DNA of 64,000 bases from Hydrogenophaga flava NBRC 102514 (GCF_001571145.1 NZ_BCTF01000002.1:248001-312000), one strand, 5' to 3'. Counted from the stretch's first letter, positions 44,331 through 53,605 are shown. The notes: a model not told the origin generated them from the letters alone. Numbers and translations: made by a program.

Positions 44331-45242
44331 ATGAAGCCTTCCCACGCCGCCATCGTCGAAGCCATCTCCGGCTTCGGCATGGACACCATCACGCTCGCCG
44401 GCCCGCTCGAAGCCAAGCTCGCCGCCATGAAGGCCGCGGGCTTCTCGCAGGTCATGCTCAAGGCCAACGACATCAACGGCCACCCCGGTGGCATCGAGGC
44501 GGCTGTCGCGGCCGTCAAGGCCAGTGGCCTGCGCGGCACGGGCTTCCAGGTACTGCGCGATTTCGAGGGCCTCTCGGGCCACCTGCACCACTACAAGATC
44601 GACATCGCCAAGGCCATGCTGGAGATGTGCGCCGCGCTGGACTGCAAGGTGCTGCTGGCCTGCTCGTCCACCTCGGCACACGCCACGCAGGGCCTCGACC
44701 ACCTCGCGCGCGACCTGCGCAAGCTCGCCATGCTGGCGCTGCCGCTGGGCATCCGGATCGCCTACGAAGGCCTGTCCTGGGGCCGCACCATCAACGAGTT
44801 CACCACCGCCTGGGACGTGGTCTGCCGCGCCGACTGCCCCAACCTCGGCATCGGGCTCGATTCGTTCCACATCTTCGCGGCCAAGACGGCGCTGGACGAG
44901 ATCGACTACCTCGACCCGAGCAAGATCTTCCTGGTGCAACTCTCCGACTTCATGTGGCAAGAGGCGAAGACCTTCGAAGAGCGCATGGCGACCGCGCGCA
45001 CCTTCCGCGTCTTCCCCGGCGAAGGCGTGCACAGCGAGCAGATCGTCGACCTCGTGCTGCGGCTGGACAGGCTCGGCTACGCGGGCGACTACAGCTTCGA
45101 GGTGTTCAACGACGACTACCAGCAGATGCCGCTGCCGATGGTGGCCGAGCGCGGCAAGCGCGCCGCACTCTGGCTGGCCGAGGACGTGCTGCGCCGCTCG
45201 GTGCCACTGCCCAACCAGATGCGGCTGAAGTCGGTGGGGTGA
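44331..45242 (+). CDS. 3-dehydroshikimate dehydratase-like TIM-barrel protein
   Basis: A 303-residue sugar-phosphate-isomerase-like (AP_endonuc_2) barrel. Predicted metal ligands are Glu146 (AYEGLSWG), Asp177 (GLDSFH), Gln203 (LVQLSDF) and Glu257 (SFEVFND), the Glu-Asp-Gln-Glu set of bacterial QuiC1-type dehydroshikimate dehydratases; Arg227 and the PGEG loop follow. It would turn 3-dehydroshikimate into protocatechuate, feeding the beta-ketoadipate pathway. The gene is three bases downstream of the HPPD-like gene and under the IclR-type palindrome. Another sugar isomerase role is possible. Confidence 0.78.
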   Translation: MKPSHAAIVEAISGFGMDTITLAGPLEAKLAAMKAAGFSQVMLKANDINGHPGGIEAAVAAVKASGLRGTGFQVLRDFEGLSGHLHHYKIDIAKAMLEMCAALDCKVLLACSSTSAHATQGLDHLARDLRKLAMLALPLGIRIAYEGLSWGRTINEFTTAWDVVCRADCPNLGIGLDSFHIFAAKTALDEIDYLDPSKIFLVQLSDFMWQEAKTFEERMATARTFRVFPGEGVHSEQIVDLVLRLDRLGYAGDYSFEVFNDDYQQMPLPMVAERGKRAALWLAEDVLRRSVPLPNQMRLKSVG

Positions 45243-45249
45243 AGCGGCG

Positions 45250-46518
45250 TTACGGCGCTGAACGTCCGGTGCCGTACGCCAGTCCCGAAGCCACACCGCC
45301 AAACAGGTCGCCCTCGATCAGCGCCACGCCGGGGAACGCCGCGCGCAGCGTCTGCTGGAACGGCCGCAGGGCCGAGGAACCGCCGGTGAGGTAGACCGCG
45401 TCGAGCTGGTCGTCGCGCAGCCCGGCGCGCTGCACGCACTCGCGCGCGCAGGCGACGGCGCGTTCCAGCAGGGCGTCCAGGTGGTCGTGCAGCGCGGCCG
45501 TGCCCAGGGGGGCGGTGAGGGCGGCTTCGACGATGGACAGGTCCACAGTGGTGTCGGCGTCGGCCATCGAGCAGCGGATCTTGGCCTGCTCGACCTCGTG
45601 GGCGATGTGGTGGCCGTGGCGCTCGCGCAGCACGCGCATCAGCCGCTCGTGCAGGCGCACATCGCTGTAGTTCACGCGCAGCGCCTGCGCCTGGCTGACC
45701 GCCTTGGGCAGATAGAGCCACTGGATCAGGTGCCAGGTGGAAAGGTCGAAGAAGGTGCGGCTGGGCACTTCGCGGCCTTGGGGGCCGAGGTGTCGGTAAC
45801 CCAGCAGCGGCATCACCTGTTCCAGGCTGAGCCGGTGGTCGAAGTCGGTGCCGCCGATGTGCACGCCGGTGGTGGCCAGCACGTCGTCTGCCCGGTCGGG
45901 CCGCGCGATGCGGTCGGGCCCCAGGCGCACGACGGTGAAGTCGGAGGTGCCGCCGCCGATGTCAACGATCAGCACCAACGATTCGCGGTCCAGCCGGCGT
46001 TCGTGGTCCAGCGCGGCGGCGATGGGTTCGAGCTGGAAGCGTACCTCGCGGAAACCCGCGGCCTGCGCGGCTTCCAGCAGCGACTGCTGGGCCGCGGCGT
46101 CGCGCGCCGGATCGTCGTCCACGAAGTGCACCGGCCGGCCCATGACGACCCGTTCGGGCGCCGTCCCCAGCGAGCGGGTGGCGCGATCGCGCAGCTCGGC
46201 CAGGAAGGTGGTCACGATCTCCAGGAAGCTGACCGGGCGGTGGTTGACCTCGGTGCTTTCGTGGATCAGCGGGCTGCCCAGCAGGCTCTTGAGCGAGCGC
46301 ATCAGCCGGCCTTCGGTGCCGGCCAGGTACTGGGCCACGGCGTCGCGACCGAAGTGGGTGCGGTGGTCTTCGCTGTTGAAGAACACGGCGGTGGGCATGG
46401 AGACGGCGTCGCCTTCGAGCGGGATCAGGCGCGACAGGCCGTCGGGGGCAGCCCAGGACATGGCGGAGTTGGAGGTGCCGAAGTCGATGCCGAGGATGCC
46501 GTGGGAGTCTGGATGCAT
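45250..46518 (-). CDS. Hsp70-family protein, YegD-like
   Basis: A 422-residue actin/Hsp70-type ATPase without the C-terminal peptide-binding domain, matching YegD-like putative chaperones. The phosphate-1 loop is GILGIDFGTSNSAM at the N terminus, phosphate-2 is VLIVDIGGGTSDFTVV, and the adenosine motif is VYLTGGSSALRPF. I prefer the ATG at 46518 (MHPDSHG); a start at 46545 would add nine residues. It converges on the dehydratase gene and is divergent from the molybdenum-hydroxylase genes. Client proteins are unknown. Confidence 0.85.
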   Translation of the reverse strand: MHPDSHGILGIDFGTSNSAMSWAAPDGLSRLIPLEGDAVSMPTAVFFNSEDHRTHFGRDAVAQYLAGTEGRLMRSLKSLLGSPLIHESTEVNHRPVSFLEIVTTFLAELRDRATRSLGTAPERVVMGRPVHFVDDDPARDAAAQQSLLEAAQAAGFREVRFQLEPIAAALDHERRLDRESLVLIVDIGGGTSDFTVVRLGPDRIARPDRADDVLATTGVHIGGTDFDHRLSLEQVMPLLGYRHLGPQGREVPSRTFFDLSTWHLIQWLYLPKAVSQAQALRVNYSDVRLHERLMRVLRERHGHHIAHEVEQAKIRCSMADADTTVDLSIVEAALTAPLGTAALHDHLDALLERAVACARECVQRAGLRDDQLDAVYLTGGSSALRPFQQTLRAAFPGVALIEGDLFGGVASGLAYGTGRSAP

Positions 46519-46703
46519 ATATGGGGCCAACAAGGGGAGCGGCATTCTGCCACCGCGCCGGCTGGCCCGAAACGGAACAGCTTGTCCCCACGCCACCGTA
46601 GGACAAGGGTTTGCCCGGCCCAGGGGCCGGGCGGCTGCTCGTTACATTGCAGAACGACCCTGGCGCCTTGATCGCCGGGCGAACCCCACAGGAGACAACC
46701 CCC

Positions 46704-47168
46704 ATGTTGAATATCACCGTCAACGGGAAAGCGGCGTCCGTCGACGCCGAACCCGACATGCCCCTGCTCTGGGCGCTGCGCGAAGACCTGCAACTCACCG
46801 GCACCAAGTTTGGCTGCGGTATGGCGCTGTGCGGCGCCTGCACCGTGCACCTGGACGGCCAGCCGGTGCGCTCCTGCTCCACCCCGCTGTCGGCCGCCAC
46901 CGGCAAGAAGGTGGTGACCATCGAGGCCATCGGCAACAGCAAGGCCGGCAAGGCGGTGCAGGCCGCCTGGGTCAAGCACGACGTGCCGCAGTGCGGTTAC
47001 TGCCAGAGCGGCCAGATCATGAGCGCCACCGCGCTGCTGACCGCCAAGCCCAAGCCCAGCGACAAGGACATCGACGAGGCCATGAGCGGCAACATCTGCC
47101 GCTGCGGCACCTACAACCAGATCAAGGCGGCCATCAAGGACGCGGCGGTCGCCCTGCAGGGAGCCTGA
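46704..47168 (+). CDS. 2Fe-2S subunit of molybdenum hydroxylase (IorA-like)
   Basis: A 154-residue electron-transfer subunit. The plant-type 2Fe-2S cluster is in [17 protein letters not shown] with a fourth Cys in VRSCST. The second cluster, near the molybdenum cofactor, is in [11 protein letters not shown] and GNICRCGTY. This is the two-cluster layout of the isoquinoline 1-oxidoreductase alpha subunit. GGAGA precedes the ATG at 46704. The large subunit follows two bases after the stop. Confidence 0.92.
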   Translation: MLNITVNGKAASVDAEPDMPLLWALREDLQLTGTKFGCGMALCGACTVHLDGQPVRSCSTPLSAATGKKVVTIEAIGNSKAGKAVQAAWVKHDVPQCGYCQSGQIMSATALLTAKPKPSDKDIDEAMSGNICRCGTYNQIKAAIKDAAVALQGA

Positions 47169-47170
47169 TC

Positions 47171-49321
47171 ATGAGCACCACCGTTCACAACGATTCCCAC
47201 GCCTTCGAGACCAGCCGCCGCGGCTTCATGGCCGGTTCCGGCGCCGCGCTGGTCGTCGGTTTCACCCTGCCGGCCATGGGCGGCCGGGCGCTGGCGGCCA
47301 CCGACACCGCCTTCACGCCCAACGCCTGGCTGCGCATCACGCCCGACAACCGAGTCACCGTGGTCTGCGGCAGCTCCGAGATGGGGCAGGGCGTGCTGAC
47401 GGCGATCCCACAGCTGATGGCCGAGGAGCTGGACGCCGACTGGGCCAATGTGCGCGTGGAGCAGGCGCCGGTGAGCCAGGCCTTCAACAACCCGGCTTTC
47501 GGCATGCAGGCCACCGGAGGTTCGACCACGGTGCGCGGCCACTGGGACGTGATGCGCAACGCCGGCGCCACCGCGCGCGCCATGCTGGTGGCGGCCGCGG
47601 CCGAGAAGTGGAAGGTGCCGGCCGGCGAATGCCGCACCGAAGCCGGCCACGTCATCCACGGCAGCAAGAAACTCAGCTACGGCCAGCTCGCCGAGGCGGC
47701 GTCGAAGCAGAAGGCGCCCGAAAAGGTGGCGCTGAAGGACCCGAAGGACTTCAAGATCGTCGGCCAGCGCAAGGCACGGCTGGACACGGCGGGCAAGACC
47801 AACGGTTCGGCCAAGTTCGGCATTGACGTGAACCTGCCGGGCATGCTGGTGGCCGTGATGGCGCGCGCGCCGCTGCCGGGCGTGAAGGTGGCCAAGGTGG
47901 ACGACACGGCGGCCAAGGCGGTCAAAGGCGTGAAGCAGGTCATCACGCTGCCGACCGGCGTAGCGGTGCTGGCCACCGGCTACTGGGCGGCGAAGAAGGG
48001 CCGCGACGCACTCAAGGTGGACTGGGACTTCGGCGACAAGGCCGGGCTGGACTCGGCCAAGGTCACGGCCATGCTGACCGACGGTGCGGCCAAGGCCGAC
48101 GCGGTGGCGCGCAAGGAAGGCGACGCCGGCGTGTCGGCGGCCAAGATGGTCGAGGCCACCTACGAGGCGCCCTACCTGGCCCACGCCTGCATGGAGCCGA
48201 TGAACTGCACCGCCTGGGTCAAGCCCGACGGCGTGGAGGTCTGGGCCGGCACGCAGAGCCAGGGGCCGGTGCAGGGCATCCTCAGCCAGGTGGCCTCGGT
48301 CGACCCGGGCAAGGTCAAGGTCAACACCATGATGCTGGGCGGCGGTTTCGGCCGGCGCTTCGCGCCCGACTTCGTGATCGACGCGACCCTGCTGTCCAAG
48401 ATCAGCGGCGCGCCGGTCAAGCTGGTCTACACCCGCGAGGACGACATGGCCGCGGGCTTCTACCGCCCGGCCTCGGTGGCCAAGTTCACCGGCGGCCTGG
48501 ACGCGCAGGGCAAGGCCGTGCTGCTCAAGGCCGGCGTGGGCTCGCCGTCGATCATGGCGGCCTCGGGCTTCATGAAGATCCCCGAGAGCGGCGTCGACAG
48601 TTTTGCGATGGAGGGCATCAACGACCACCCCTATGGCGTGCCCAACCAGCTCATCAGCTACGGCCGGCGCGAGCCGGGGCCCAGTGTCTGGTTCTGGCGC
48701 TCGGTCGGCCATTCGCAGAACAGCTTCTTCATGGAAGGCTTCATCGACGAGATGGCGCACGCCGCGGGCAAGGACCCGTTCGAGTTCCGCCGCGCGCTGA
48801 TGGACCAGCAGCCGCGCTACAAGCAGGTGCTCGAAGTGGCGGCCGAGAAGGCCGGCTGGGGCAAGCCGCTGCCGGCGGGCGTGTTCCGCGGCATCGCGGT
48901 GGTGCAGAGCTTCGGCAGCTACGTGGCCGAGGTGGCCGAGGTCTCGGTGGCGGCCGACGGTACGCCCAAGGTGCACCGCGTGGTGGCGGCCGTGGACTGC
49001 GGCATGACGGTGAACCCCACCATCATCGAGCGCCAGGTCGAGGGCGCCATGGTCTACGGGCTGTCGGCCGCGCTGTACGGGAAGATCAGCCTCAAGGACG
49101 GCCGGGTCGAACAGGGCAACTTCCACGACTATCCCGTCCTGCGCCACAACGAGATGCCCAAGGTCGAGGTGCACATCGTCAAGAGCACCGAGAAGCCCGG
49201 CGGCATCGGCGAACCCGGCACGCCCCCGGTGGCGCCTGCGGTGGCGAACGCGATCTTCGCGGCCACCGGCAAGCGCCTGCGCAGCCTGCCGTTCGACACG
49301 GCGCAGCTCAAGAAGGCCTGA
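47171..49321 (+). CDS. molybdopterin-binding subunit of molybdenum hydroxylase (IorB-like)
   Basis: A 716-residue xanthine-dehydrogenase-family catalytic subunit. A twin-arginine leader ([16 protein letters not shown]) implies export as a folded holoenzyme, as in other IorB-like enzymes. Visible cofactor motifs are [29 protein letters not shown] and [15 protein letters not shown] with the putative catalytic glutamate. It has no FAD domain, so electrons would go to cytochrome or another acceptor; no cytochrome or XdhC-type maturation gene is adjacent. Family substrates are N-heterocycles or aldehydes. A terminator follows. Confidence 0.9.
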   Translation: MSTTVHNDSHAFETSRRGFMAGSGAALVVGFTLPAMGGRALAATDTAFTPNAWLRITPDNRVTVVCGSSEMGQGVLTAIPQLMAEELDADWANVRVEQAPVSQAFNNPAFGMQATGGSTTVRGHWDVMRNAGATARAMLVAAAAEKWKVPAGECRTEAGHVIHGSKKLSYGQLAEAASKQKAPEKVALKDPKDFKIVGQRKARLDTAGKTNGSAKFGIDVNLPGMLVAVMARAPLPGVKVAKVDDTAAKAVKGVKQVITLPTGVAVLATGYWAAKKGRDALKVDWDFGDKAGLDSAKVTAMLTDGAAKADAVARKEGDAGVSAAKMVEATYEAPYLAHACMEPMNCTAWVKPDGVEVWAGTQSQGPVQGILSQVASVDPGKVKVNTMMLGGGFGRRFAPDFVIDATLLSKISGAPVKLVYTREDDMAAGFYRPASVAKFTGGLDAQGKAVLLKAGVGSPSIMAASGFMKIPESGVDSFAMEGINDHPYGVPNQLISYGRREPGPSVWFWRSVGHSQNSFFMEGFIDEMAHAAGKDPFEFRRALMDQQPRYKQVLEVAAEKAGWGKPLPAGVFRGIAVVQSFGSYVAEVAEVSVAADGTPKVHRVVAAVDCGMTVNPTIIERQVEGAMVYGLSAALYGKISLKDGRVEQGNFHDYPVLRHNEMPKVEVHIVKSTEKPGGIGEPGTPPVAPAVANAIFAATGKRLRSLPFDTAQLKKA

Positions 49322-49337
49322 CAAGCCTGATCGCACA

Positions 49338-49363
49338 GGGGGGCCGATGGCCCCCCTTTTTTT
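49338..49363 (+). terminator. rho-independent terminator after iorB-like gene
   Basis: Eight-base stem GGGGGGCC/GGCCCCCC with loop GAT followed by seven Ts. It ends the molybdenum-hydroxylase transcript and abuts the stop codon of the convergent BKACE gene. Confidence 0.9.
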
Positions 49364-50421
49364 CAGGCCACCTTGCGCAGGAACCCCTGCTGGCGGCCCG
49401 GCGCGTTGGGCGAGAAGCCGTTGGCGGCCAGGGTCTCTTCCACGGTGTCGTAGAACACGCCGATCTTCAGGATCTCGCGCGCCTGCTGGCCGGTGGCGAT
49501 GGGGCGGCCGAACTCTTTGGCCATGCGCACCAGCTGCTTAATCTGCTGCACGGTGGTCATCTTCTCGGTGCGGCTCTGGTTCCAGAGGTTGTCTTCGATG
49601 CCGCAGCGCACGTGCAGGCCCATGGCCAGTCCCATCATGTTGATCGGCAGGGTGTTGCGCATGCTGCTTTCCACCGTGAGCATGGTGCCGTCGGGGATGG
49701 CGCGCAGGAAGTTGGCCAGGTTGTAGATGTTGGGTGCGTCCATGCCGCCGCTGATGGCGACCCAGTTGCACACCAGCGGGCCCTTGTAGACGCCGCGGCG
49801 GATCAGGCGCTCCACGGTCTCGAAGCTGTTGAGGTTGTAGAACTGGAAGGCGCTCTGGATGCCGGCGGCGCTTAGGCGGCGCACATGCTCCTCGACGAAG
49901 CTGGGCGTGGAGGGCACCACCATCTCGGTGTAGGCGCGGCGACCCTCGGGCGTGGCCATGGAGGTGCCGGCGATGTCGGCCTCTTCCATGTGCTCGGTCA
50001 CGTTCATCTGCGTGGTGTTGACGGTGACGGTCACCTGGTCGGGCTTGGGGGTCAGCTCGGCCAGCATGTGGCGCGTGTCGTCGGACAGCCACTTGGCGAC
50101 CTCGCCTTCGCCGACCGGCGCGAACGAGATCGAGCCGCCGACCTGGATCACCATCTCGGGCACGGCCGCGCGCACACCGGCGATCAGCTCGTTGAACTTG
50201 GACAGGCGCTTGCTGCCCTTGCCGTCCAGTTCGCGCACGTGCAGGTGCAGCACGGTGGCGCCGGCGTTGTAGCAGTCCACTGCTTTCTGCACCTGCTCTT
50301 CCATGGTCACGGCGATGTCCTCGGGGAAGTCCGAAGGAATCCACTCGGGACCGTAGGGGGCAGCGGTGATCACCAGGGGTTGCTGGTTCTCGGGGAAGAG
50401 GTGGCCGTCGAGGAAGTTCAT
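49363..50421 (-). CDS. beta-keto acid cleavage enzyme (BKACE family)
   Basis: A 352-residue Zn-dependent TIM barrel of the BKACE/DUF849 family, which condenses a beta-keto acid with acetyl-CoA and releases acetoacetate plus a CoA thioester. Metal-binding HLHVRE is at about 60; other family segments are VQVGGSISFAP, VCNWVAISGG and the RCGIEDNLW motif with a conserved Glu. It is somewhat longer than the ~300-residue average, with an N-terminal extension. It is the last gene of the leftward AraC-linked operon, 35 bases after the dioxygenase gene. Known substrates of relatives include 3-dehydrocarnitine and 3-keto-5-aminohexanoate. Confidence 0.88.
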   Translation of the reverse strand: MNFLDGHLFPENQQPLVITAAPYGPEWIPSDFPEDIAVTMEEQVQKAVDCYNAGATVLHLHVRELDGKGSKRLSKFNELIAGVRAAVPEMVIQVGGSISFAPVGEGEVAKWLSDDTRHMLAELTPKPDQVTVTVNTTQMNVTEHMEEADIAGTSMATPEGRRAYTEMVVPSTPSFVEEHVRRLSAAGIQSAFQFYNLNSFETVERLIRRGVYKGPLVCNWVAISGGMDAPNIYNLANFLRAIPDGTMLTVESSMRNTLPINMMGLAMGLHVRCGIEDNLWNQSRTEKMTTVQQIKQLVRMAKEFGRPIATGQQAREILKIGVFYDTVEETLAANGFSPNAPGRQQGFLRKVA

Positions 50422-50456
50422 GGTTGTCTCCGGGGGCGTTGAATGGGAGTAGGGGG

Positions 50457-51305
50457 TCAGAAGGTGGGCGTGCCGACGATGCCGGCGCGCTCCATCTTTC
50501 GGTGGCAGGGCGGGTAGTCCATCACCGCATAGTGCTGGGTGGACCGGTTGTCCCAGATGGCCACGCTGTTGGGTTGCCAGCGCCAGCGCACCTGGTATTC
50601 GGGAATGGCGGCCTGGCTGATCAGGTACTGCAGCAGGGCCGAGCTGCCCTGGGTGAAGTCCTGCCCATAGCGCACGTTCTCGGGCGTGTGGTAGTTGGTG
50701 AAGTGGGTGGTGAAGCCGTTGACGAACAGCACCTTCTCGCCGGTCTCGGGGTGGGTGCGAACGACCGGGTGCTCGGCGTCGGGGAACTGCGCCTTCAGCG
50801 CCAGCCGTTTTTCGACGGGCATGGCGGCGCCGAAGGTGCACTCGATGCTGTGGCGCGCGCGCAGGCCGGCGATCTGCTGCTTGACCTGCTCAGGCAGGCG
50901 CTCATAGGCCAGCGCCATGTTGGCCCACATGGTGTCGCCGCCCACCGGCGGGCACTCCACGCAGCGCAGCACGCAGCCCATGGCGGGCGCCTCGCGCCAG
51001 GTGCCGTCGCTGTGCCAGGAGTTTTCGTAGCGGTCGTTGGGCGCGTCCGGCGTCTTGTAGATGCGCACCAGGCCCGGGTGCTCCGGGTCGCTGCCGGCCA
51101 CCGGGTGGTCTTCCAGCTCGCCGAAGCGGCGCGCGAAGGCCACGTGGTCGGCGCGCGAGAGGTCCTGGTCGCGCAGGAACAGCACCTTGTGCTTGAGCAG
51201 CGCGGCCTTCATCTCCTCGTACAGCGCGTCGTCGCGCGCCGCGTCGGCCAGGCTCACACCGCTGATTTGTGCGCCGATGGCGCAGGTCAGTTGCTCAATC
51301 TTCAT
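50457..51305 (-). CDS. TauD/TfdA-family 2-oxoglutarate dioxygenase
   Basis: A 282-residue Fe(II)/2-oxoglutarate dioxygenase. The facial triad is His98-x-Asp100 in SWHSDGTW and His258 in STQHYAVMDY; Arg273 is a plausible 2-oxoglutarate ligand. Length fits TauD and TfdA, which hydroxylate a carbon beside a sulfonate or ether oxygen so that the product splits. It lies 20 bases downstream of qor and 35 bases upstream of the BKACE gene. With the YeiH-type exporter across the regulator, a sulfonated substrate is possible (inference). Confidence 0.9.
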   Translation of the reverse strand: MKIEQLTCAIGAQISGVSLADAARDDALYEEMKAALLKHKVLFLRDQDLSRADHVAFARRFGELEDHPVAGSDPEHPGLVRIYKTPDAPNDRYENSWHSDGTWREAPAMGCVLRCVECPPVGGDTMWANMALAYERLPEQVKQQIAGLRARHSIECTFGAAMPVEKRLALKAQFPDAEHPVVRTHPETGEKVLFVNGFTTHFTNYHTPENVRYGQDFTQGSSALLQYLISQAAIPEYQVRWRWQPNSVAIWDNRSTQHYAVMDYPPCHRKMERAGIVGTPTF

Positions 51306-51325
51306 GGTCTTGTCTCCTGATCGGC

Positions 51326-52306
51326 TCAGATCACGAACACCGACGAACCGGTGGTCTGGCGCGACTCCAGGTCGCGGTGCGCCTGCTGCGCGTCTTCGAG
51401 TGCGTAGCGCTGGTGGATGTCGATGCGGATTCGGCCGGCGGCCACGTGGCCGAACACCTCGGCGGCGAGCTCGGCTTTCTCGGCCGGGTCGGCGATGTAG
51501 TCGGCCAACGCGGGGCGGGTCAGGTAGAGCGAACCCTTCATCGCCAGCAGGTTGGGGTTGAAGCCTTCGATGGGGCCGCTGGCCGTGCCGACGCAGACCA
51601 TCAGGCCGCGGCGCTTGAGCGAATCGAGCGAGGCCATGAAGGTGGTCTTGCCCACGCTGTCGAACACCACGTCCACGCCGCGCCCGCCGGTGAGTTCCTT
51701 CACCCGCATGGCCACGTCCTCGTGGCTGTAGTTGATGGTGTGGGTGCAGCCGTGGGCCCTGGCCACCTCGGCCTTGGCGTCGGTGGACACGGTGCCGATG
51801 ACGGTGATGCCCAGCAGCTTCGCCCACTGCGCCACGATCAGGCCCACGCCGCCGGCGGCCGCGTGCAGCAGCAGCGTGTCGCCGGCCTTGAAGGGGTGGA
51901 TGCGGCGCATCAGGTAGGCCGAGGTCAGGCCGCGCATGGTCATGGCAGCGGCGGTCTCGAAGCCAATGCCATCGGGCAGCTTGATGAGCGGCGCCGCGGC
52001 GATGAGGCGCTCGGTGGCGTAGGCGCCCAGGGTGTTGAGAAAGCCGGTGTAGGTGACGCGGTCGCCTACCGCCACGTTCGTGACGCCTTCACCGACCGCT
52101 TCCACAACACCCGCCGCCTCCACGCCCATGCCGGCGGGCAGGGGCATGGGGTAGGTGCCGTTGCGGAAATAGGTGTCGGCGTAGTTCAGGCCGACGGCCG
52201 CCTGGCGCAGTCGGACCTGGCCCGGGCCTGGGTCGCCCACCTCGACCTGTTCGATCTCCAGCACCTCGGGGCCGCCGGTGCGGTGCATGCGGATGGCAGT
52301 GGCCAT
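51326..52306 (-). CDS. qor: NADPH:quinone oxidoreductase (MDR family)
   Basis: A 326-residue zinc-less medium-chain oxidoreductase. It has the quinone-reductase N terminus (TGGPEVLEIEQVEVGDPGPGQV), the catalytic-domain GMGVEAAGVVEAVG, the nucleotide-binding LLHAAAGGVGLIVAQWAK and a VFDSVGK segment. No structural-zinc cysteine cluster is present. It is the first gene of the leftward AraC-linked operon; one of the two 45-base operator copies lies about 80 bases upstream of its start. Members reduce quinones or enones; the physiological substrate here is unknown. Confidence 0.9.
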   Translation of the reverse strand: MATAIRMHRTGGPEVLEIEQVEVGDPGPGQVRLRQAAVGLNYADTYFRNGTYPMPLPAGMGVEAAGVVEAVGEGVTNVAVGDRVTYTGFLNTLGAYATERLIAAAPLIKLPDGIGFETAAAMTMRGLTSAYLMRRIHPFKAGDTLLLHAAAGGVGLIVAQWAKLLGITVIGTVSTDAKAEVARAHGCTHTINYSHEDVAMRVKELTGGRGVDVVFDSVGKTTFMASLDSLKRRGLMVCVGTASGPIEGFNPNLLAMKGSLYLTRPALADYIADPAEKAELAAEVFGHVAAGRIRIDIHQRYALEDAQQAHRDLESRQTTGSSVFVI

Positions 52307-52383
52307 GGGGGTTGTCTCCTGGTTGCGTTCGGGGGGCCGGGTGTCCGGGCCATGGAACGCATCGTAGGAGTCACCACCATTCG

Positions 52384-52428
52384 GTGCTTGTCAAACTGGG
52401 ACACTGACTTTCGAATGTGGGACAGTCA
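52384..52428 (-). promoter_or_regulatory. AraC operator, copy 1 (qor side)
   Basis: This 45-base element overlaps the stop codon of the AraC-family gene and lies upstream of qor. Read towards qor it contains two TGTCCCA direct repeats 21 bases apart (about two helical turns), the first followed by TTCGAAAGTC, and ends GACAAGCAC. It matches the copy at 53466-53510 at 38 of 45 positions, with both copies oriented towards the gene they precede. Confidence 0.8.
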
Positions 52429-53466
52429 GGGTTGACCCTGACGCACCGCTGCTTTCGCTTTTTCCTGGGTCCGCCAGGCCGTGACGCTGCAGCCGAAGGT
52501 GTGGCGGAACCAGTGCGAGAACGCGGCCGGCGCGGCAAAGCCCAGCAGCTGCGCCACCTCGGACAGCGGCAGGTCGCTGTCCTGCACCTGGCGCAGAACG
52601 AGTTCAGAACGCACCGCCTGCAGCAGCGTGGCGAAGCTCTCGCCCTCGCGCGCCAGGTGGCGGTGCAGGGTGCGCCGGTCCACCCCCAGGTGCTGCGCCA
52701 CCTGCTGCGAGGTGCAGCGCCCGCCGGGCAGCAGCGCGGCCACCAGCTGCTGCACCGTGGCCTTGGTGCTCTGGTGGCGGCCCGAGAGCGCGCGGTCCAG
52801 GTACTGGCGGGCAAAGCGCGCCATCTCCGGGTTGTTGCCGGGCAGCGGGGTCTGCAGGTCGGCGGCGGTGCAGACGATGCCGTTGAACTCGCTGTTGAAG
52901 TCCACCGCTGTGCCGAAGAAGGCCTTGTGTGCCTTCGTGTCCTTCGGCGGTCGGTGCTTGAAGCAGACGCGCACCGGCTTCCACGGCCCGCCCAGCAGCT
53001 CGCGCACGATGCGGTACATCACGCCCACCGCCAGCTCCATCGACTGCCGCGTGCTGGCCGACTGCTCGACCAGGATCTCCTCCCGGATGATCACCATGGG
53101 CCCGTGGTCTTCCACCCGGGTCAGCAGCGAGGCGTTGAGCAGGCGCAGGTAACGGCACAGCGTGTCCAGCGCGGCGCGCGCGGTGGGTTCTTCCTTGAGC
53201 ACCAGGCTGATCGGCCCCAGGTTGGAGAGGTGCCGCCGCGCCGCCATGCGCAGGCCGAAGTCGTCCGCCCCGCTGGCCTGCGCGCTCTCTTCCAGCAGCG
53301 CGCGCACCGCCGCCGTGCTCAGCGGCGTTTCGGGGTCGTCGAGCGCGCGCGACGACAGGCCCGCCTTGCGCAGCATGGCGCGTGCGTCCAGACCGAGCGA
53401 CTGGGCCAGATCGACGTAGCCGGCGAGGCTGGCGCTGCGCACCACGGGCACGTAGGGGTAATCCAT
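52426..53466 (-). CDS. AraC-family transcriptional regulator
   Basis: A 346-residue regulator of the OruR/ArgR-like group: an N-terminal arabinose-binding-like effector domain (about 20-210) and a C-terminal pair of helix-turn-helix motifs (about 240-335, with VAQHLGVDRRTLHRHLA and VAQLLGFAAPAAFSHWFRHTFG). The start codon at 53466 and the stop at 52426 both fall inside the flanking 45-base operator copies. It sits between the qor-tauD-BKACE operon and the Bug-YeiH genes and presumably activates both in response to the substrate. Confidence 0.92.
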   Translation of the reverse strand: MDYPYVPVVRSASLAGYVDLAQSLGLDARAMLRKAGLSSRALDDPETPLSTAAVRALLEESAQASGADDFGLRMAARRHLSNLGPISLVLKEEPTARAALDTLCRYLRLLNASLLTRVEDHGPMVIIREEILVEQSASTRQSMELAVGVMYRIVRELLGGPWKPVRVCFKHRPPKDTKAHKAFFGTAVDFNSEFNGIVCTAADLQTPLPGNNPEMARFARQYLDRALSGRHQSTKATVQQLVAALLPGGRCTSQQVAQHLGVDRRTLHRHLAREGESFATLLQAVRSELVLRQVQDSDLPLSEVAQLLGFAAPAAFSHWFRHTFGCSVTAWRTQEKAKAAVRQGQP

Positions 53467-53510
53467 GAATGTCCCAATTTCGAAAGTCGCTGTCCCAATT
53501 GGACAAGCAC
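53466..53510 (+). promoter_or_regulatory. AraC operator, copy 2 (Bug receptor side)
   Basis: Second copy of the 45-base element, inverted relative to copy 1. It overlaps the AraC start codon and lies about 95 bases upstream of the Bug receptor gene. It holds the same two TGTCCCA repeats at 21-base spacing. A protein bound here could both activate the receptor gene and repress or tune its own gene. Confidence 0.8.
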
Positions 53511-53605
53511 AGTCGAGGGAGCGCACCTAGTATTTGCCCCACGGTCCGGACCCCCGGGCCGCGACAGGCCCGCCCGATGGCCTGCGCCACACTGGAGACA
53601 ACCCC

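Noticed and set aside
43287-45302. A 671-codon frame antisense to the QuiC1-like pair
   Set aside because: It has no domain signal; both sense genes have family motifs and ribosome sites.
47111-49336. A 741-codon open frame antisense to the IorB-like gene
   Set aside because: The sense strand has all molybdenum-hydroxylase motifs, and the antisense translation is a His/Arg/Gly-rich shadow.
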